DNA of 24,532 bases from Steroidobacteraceae bacterium (GTDB lineage Bacteria; Pseudomonadota; Gammaproteobacteria; Steroidobacterales; Steroidobacteraceae), in contig JABEVI010000043.1 in the NCBI GenBank assembly GCA_013044085.1, positions 1 through 24,532 of the forward strand, read 5' to 3'. The notes beneath the pieces were generated by a model that worked only from the letters and a program-made list of their open reading frames with translations, ran no database searches and was not told where the DNA came from. The stretch's first letter is position 1. Each line of letters starts with the position of its first letter. A program made the translations under genes and the position numbers. Positions 22,477 through 24,532 of this stretch are shown here, in pieces.

Positions 22477-24532
22477 GCGGGGGAACCTTTCGCATTCCCT
22501 GGGTCTTGCGAGAGGACGCCGGCGTGGAGCGGCGGCGCGAATGGGTGCGCCTTGGGGTGCCGGTGCCGGAGGGTTTGCTGCGCGAGGCCGATGCGGTTGC
22601 GATCGTCGATGCCGCCGACTGCCAGCTGCCCGGACAGGCACGGGCGCTCTCGCGGTGGCCGGATGCGACGATACGCTGGCTGCTCGTGGACGCACTAGCC
22701 GACGTGCCGGCGCACGGCGTGGCGCAGTTCGGTGTCCTGCCGGCGGGCGATGCCCGACAGAGTCGGCAGCCGGATGCGCCGGTATTGAAGCTCGAGCCGC
22801 AGGAGGAGGATTGGACGGTCGACACCGGCGCCGCGCGCTTTCGGCTGTGCCGCAGCGGCGAGGCCTTGATCAGTTCGGTGCGGGTGGGCGATCAGGAACG
22901 GCTCACGCCCGCGGGCGTCACGGTGCGCCTGCGGGGTTGCAGCGGCCGTCTGTACACCGCGGTCACCCGACGCCTGTACGTCGAGGAGTCGGGACCGATC
23001 TACGCCCGTCTGGTCGCCGAGGGGGTGTTCCGCGGCGAAGACGGCGAGAGTGCTCTCGAGTTCAAGGCGCGCTTCAGCTTCGTCAGCGGCGCGACGGGCC
23101 TTGACCTCGAGTACCAGATCCGCAATCCGCACGCGGCCTATCATCCCGGGGGCTTGTGGGATCTCGCGGATCGCGGCACGGTGTTGTTCGAGGATCTGTC
23201 GCTGGCGCTCGAGCCGGCGGGACCGGTCAACGCGCTGCACTGGTATGCCGAAAGTCCTGAGCGCCTGCGCCGTGAGGAACCGATCCCTTGGTCGGTTTAT
23301 CAGGACTCGAGCGGCGGGGAGAACTGGGATTCGTCCAATCACGTCGACGGCCAGAATCGATCCGGCGTGTTGTTCCGTGGCTACCGGGTGCGATGCGGCG
23401 ATGCCGGTGAGCATATGTTGATCGCGGAAGGCGACCGGGCGACGCCCGCGGTCGAGGTGCACGGCGCGGCGGGTTCGATCGCGGCGACGTGCGAGGATTT
23501 CTGGCAGAACTTCCCGAAGGCCTTGCGCTGGAACGGTGCGGCCCTGAGTGTCGGACTCTTTCCGGGTGAAAGTGGCGTACCGCACGCCTTGCAGGGTGGT
23601 GAGCAGAAGCGGCACCGCGTGTTCCTCGAATTCCGAGGGTCGGGCGAGGCTTCCTGCCTTGCGCAGCGGCAACGACCCCTGAGGGTCGCGATCGACCCGG
23701 ATTGGGTGGAAACCTCGCGTGTCATCGAAGCCTTCGTCGCCGCAAGCCACGATCCGAATGCAGAGTATCTGCGCTACGTCAACGCCATCATCGAGGGACC
23801 GCATGCCTTCTGCAAGAAGCGCGAACTGATCGACGAGTACGGTTGGCGAAATTTCGGCGAGTTGTACGCCGATCACGAGGCCGTGCGGGATCGGGGTTCG
23901 AGACCGCTCGTCTCGCATTACAACAATCAATACGACTTCATCCACGGCGCGTTGGTGCACTACTTGCGCACCGGCGATGGGCGCTGGCGGGACCTCGGCG
24001 TGGAGGCGGCGCGGCATACGATCGACATCGACATCTATCACACGGATGAGGACCGGGCGGCGTTCAATCGCGGCTTGTTCTGGCACACGGATCATCACAT
24101 GCCGGCGGCGACCTGTACGCATCGCACCTATAGCGGCCACAACGGCCGCGGACCGTCCTACGGCGGTGGACCGAGCAATGAGCACAACTACACCAGCGGT
24201 CTGTTGCTCTACTTCCATCTGACGGGCGATCCGGAGGCGGCGGCCGCCGTCCTGGAACTGGCGGATTGGGTCATCGACATGGATGACGGTTCGAAGAGCG
24301 CGCTCGGGCTGATCGATCCGGGGCCGACCGGACTTGCAAGCAAGACGGTGGGCGATGATTATCACAAGGCCGGCAGGGGCGCCGGCAATTCGATCAATGC
24401 GGTGCTCGATGCCTATCAATTGAGCGCTAAACGGGCCTATTTGGACAAGGCGGAGGAGTTGATCCGCCGCTGTATCCATCCGGCCGACGATGTGGAGGCG
24501 CTCGGGCTGGCTGAGCCGGAATATCGCTGGTC
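22473..24532 (+). CDS. YetA / exo-rhamnogalacturonan lyase (PL26-like) family protein, 3' end cut off
   Basis: An open frame of 686 codons with no stop runs from the ATG at 22473 to the window edge, so the gene is incomplete at its 3' end. Visible segments are an N-terminal RIFT-barrel-like part (RREWVRLGVPVPEGLL and LSRWPDATIRWLLVD), AYHPGGLWDLADRGTVLFEDL, YGWRNFGELYADHEA, SHYNNQYDFIHGALVHYL, DIDIYHTDED, RGLFWHTDHHMPAATCTHRT, and SNEHNYTSGLLLYFHLTGD in an alpha/alpha-barrel-like part. I recognise these as the PcRGLX/YetA-like group with moderate certainty. No signal peptide is present (MSGGTFRIPWVLRED), so the protein would be cytoplasmic unless the start is wrong. Its position directly after the glycosyltransferase, with ATGA overlap, suggests a job in making, trimming or recycling the polysaccharide. 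Lyase activity is not shown. An overlapping 594-codon minus-strand frame is a codon-bias shadow. Confidence 0.8.
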   Translation, partial: MSGGTFRIPWVLREDAGVERRREWVRLGVPVPEGLLREADAVAIVDAADCQLPGQARALSRWPDATIRWLLVDALADVPAHGVAQFGVLPAGDARQSRQPDAPVLKLEPQEEDWTVDTGAARFRLCRSGEALISSVRVGDQERLTPAGVTVRLRGCSGRLYTAVTRRLYVEESGPIYARLVAEGVFRGEDGESALEFKARFSFVSGATGLDLEYQIRNPHAAYHPGGLWDLADRGTVLFEDLSLALEPAGPVNALHWYAESPERLRREEPIPWSVYQDSSGGENWDSSNHVDGQNRSGVLFRGYRVRCGDAGEHMLIAEGDRATPAVEVHGAAGSIAATCEDFWQNFPKALRWNGAALSVGLFPGESGVPHALQGGEQKRHRVFLEFRGSGEASCLAQRQRPLRVAIDPDWVETSRVIEAFVAASHDPNAEYLRYVNAIIEGPHAFCKKRELIDEYGWRNFGELYADHEAVRDRGSRPLVSHYNNQYDFIHGALVHYLRTGDGRWRDLGVEAARHTIDIDIYHTDEDRAAFNRGLFWHTDHHMPAATCTHRTYSGHNGRGPSYGGGPSNEHNYTSGLLLYFHLTGDPEAAAAVLELADWVIDMDDGSKSALGLIDPGPTGLASKTVGDDYHKAGRGAGNSINAVLDAYQLSAKRAYLDKAEELIRRCIHPADDVEALGLAEPEYRW

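Noticed and set aside
22695..24479. 594-codon open frame on the minus strand
   Set aside because: It mirrors the plus-strand YetA-like gene. Its composition (Arg/Ala/His/Gln-rich, no domain) is that of an antisense frame in GC-rich DNA, while the plus frame shows recognisable conserved blocks.

Overview
The window is GC-rich by eye (mid-60s percent) and almost completely coding. It carries the core of an exosortase A (XrtA) / PEP-CTERM exopolysaccharide locus. This gene set (PrsK, PrsR, XrtA-EpsI, PrsT, XrtA-type export, chain-length and tyrosine-kinase proteins, the TIGR03016-type outer-membrane protein, the FemAB-like protein and the Stp1-type glycosyltransferase) is typical of environmental, biofilm- or floc-forming beta- and gammaproteobacteria. 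I cannot name a genus. Family names are recalled from knowledge of these proteins; no search was run.

Left end (1-1762): a gene for a small exported protein with a C-terminal PEP-CTERM sorting signal, preceded by a good sigma-54 (-24/-12) promoter match. It ends in a strong hairpin terminator and converges on the XrtA-type polysaccharide deacetylase on the minus strand.

Core (1873-15125, plus strand): prsK-prsR (membrane histidine kinase and sigma-54 activator, overlapping by 20 bp), xrtA fused to an EpsI domain, prsT (TPR lipoprotein), outer-membrane export protein, chain-length determinant, tyrosine autokinase, outer-membrane beta-barrel-like protein and a FemAB-like transferase. Many junctions are 4-bp or longer overlaps, indicating translational coupling. 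A second polysaccharide deacetylase lies convergent at 15139-16218.

Right part (16367-24532, plus strand): a Wzx-like flippase, a CelD/BcsL-type GNAT protein, an ABC-2 polysaccharide exporter pair (Wzm/Wzt-like), the Stp1-type glycosyltransferase, and an open-ended gene resembling the YetA / exo-rhamnogalacturonan lyase (PL26-like) family. That last gene runs off the window.

Likely joint working: the locus makes, modifies (deacetylation, acyl or aminoacyl transfer), length-controls and exports a polysaccharide, while XrtA processes PEP-CTERM proteins at the inner membrane so that they reach the outside with the polysaccharide. PrsK/PrsR probably switch on the sigma-54 promoter in front of the PEP-CTERM gene. 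Notable points are that promoter-regulator pairing inside one window, two different lipid-linked glycan export routes side by side, a departure from the usual XrtA gene order, and a polysaccharide-lyase-like protein without a signal peptide. No RNA genes, insertion sequences, CRISPR arrays or broken genes were seen.
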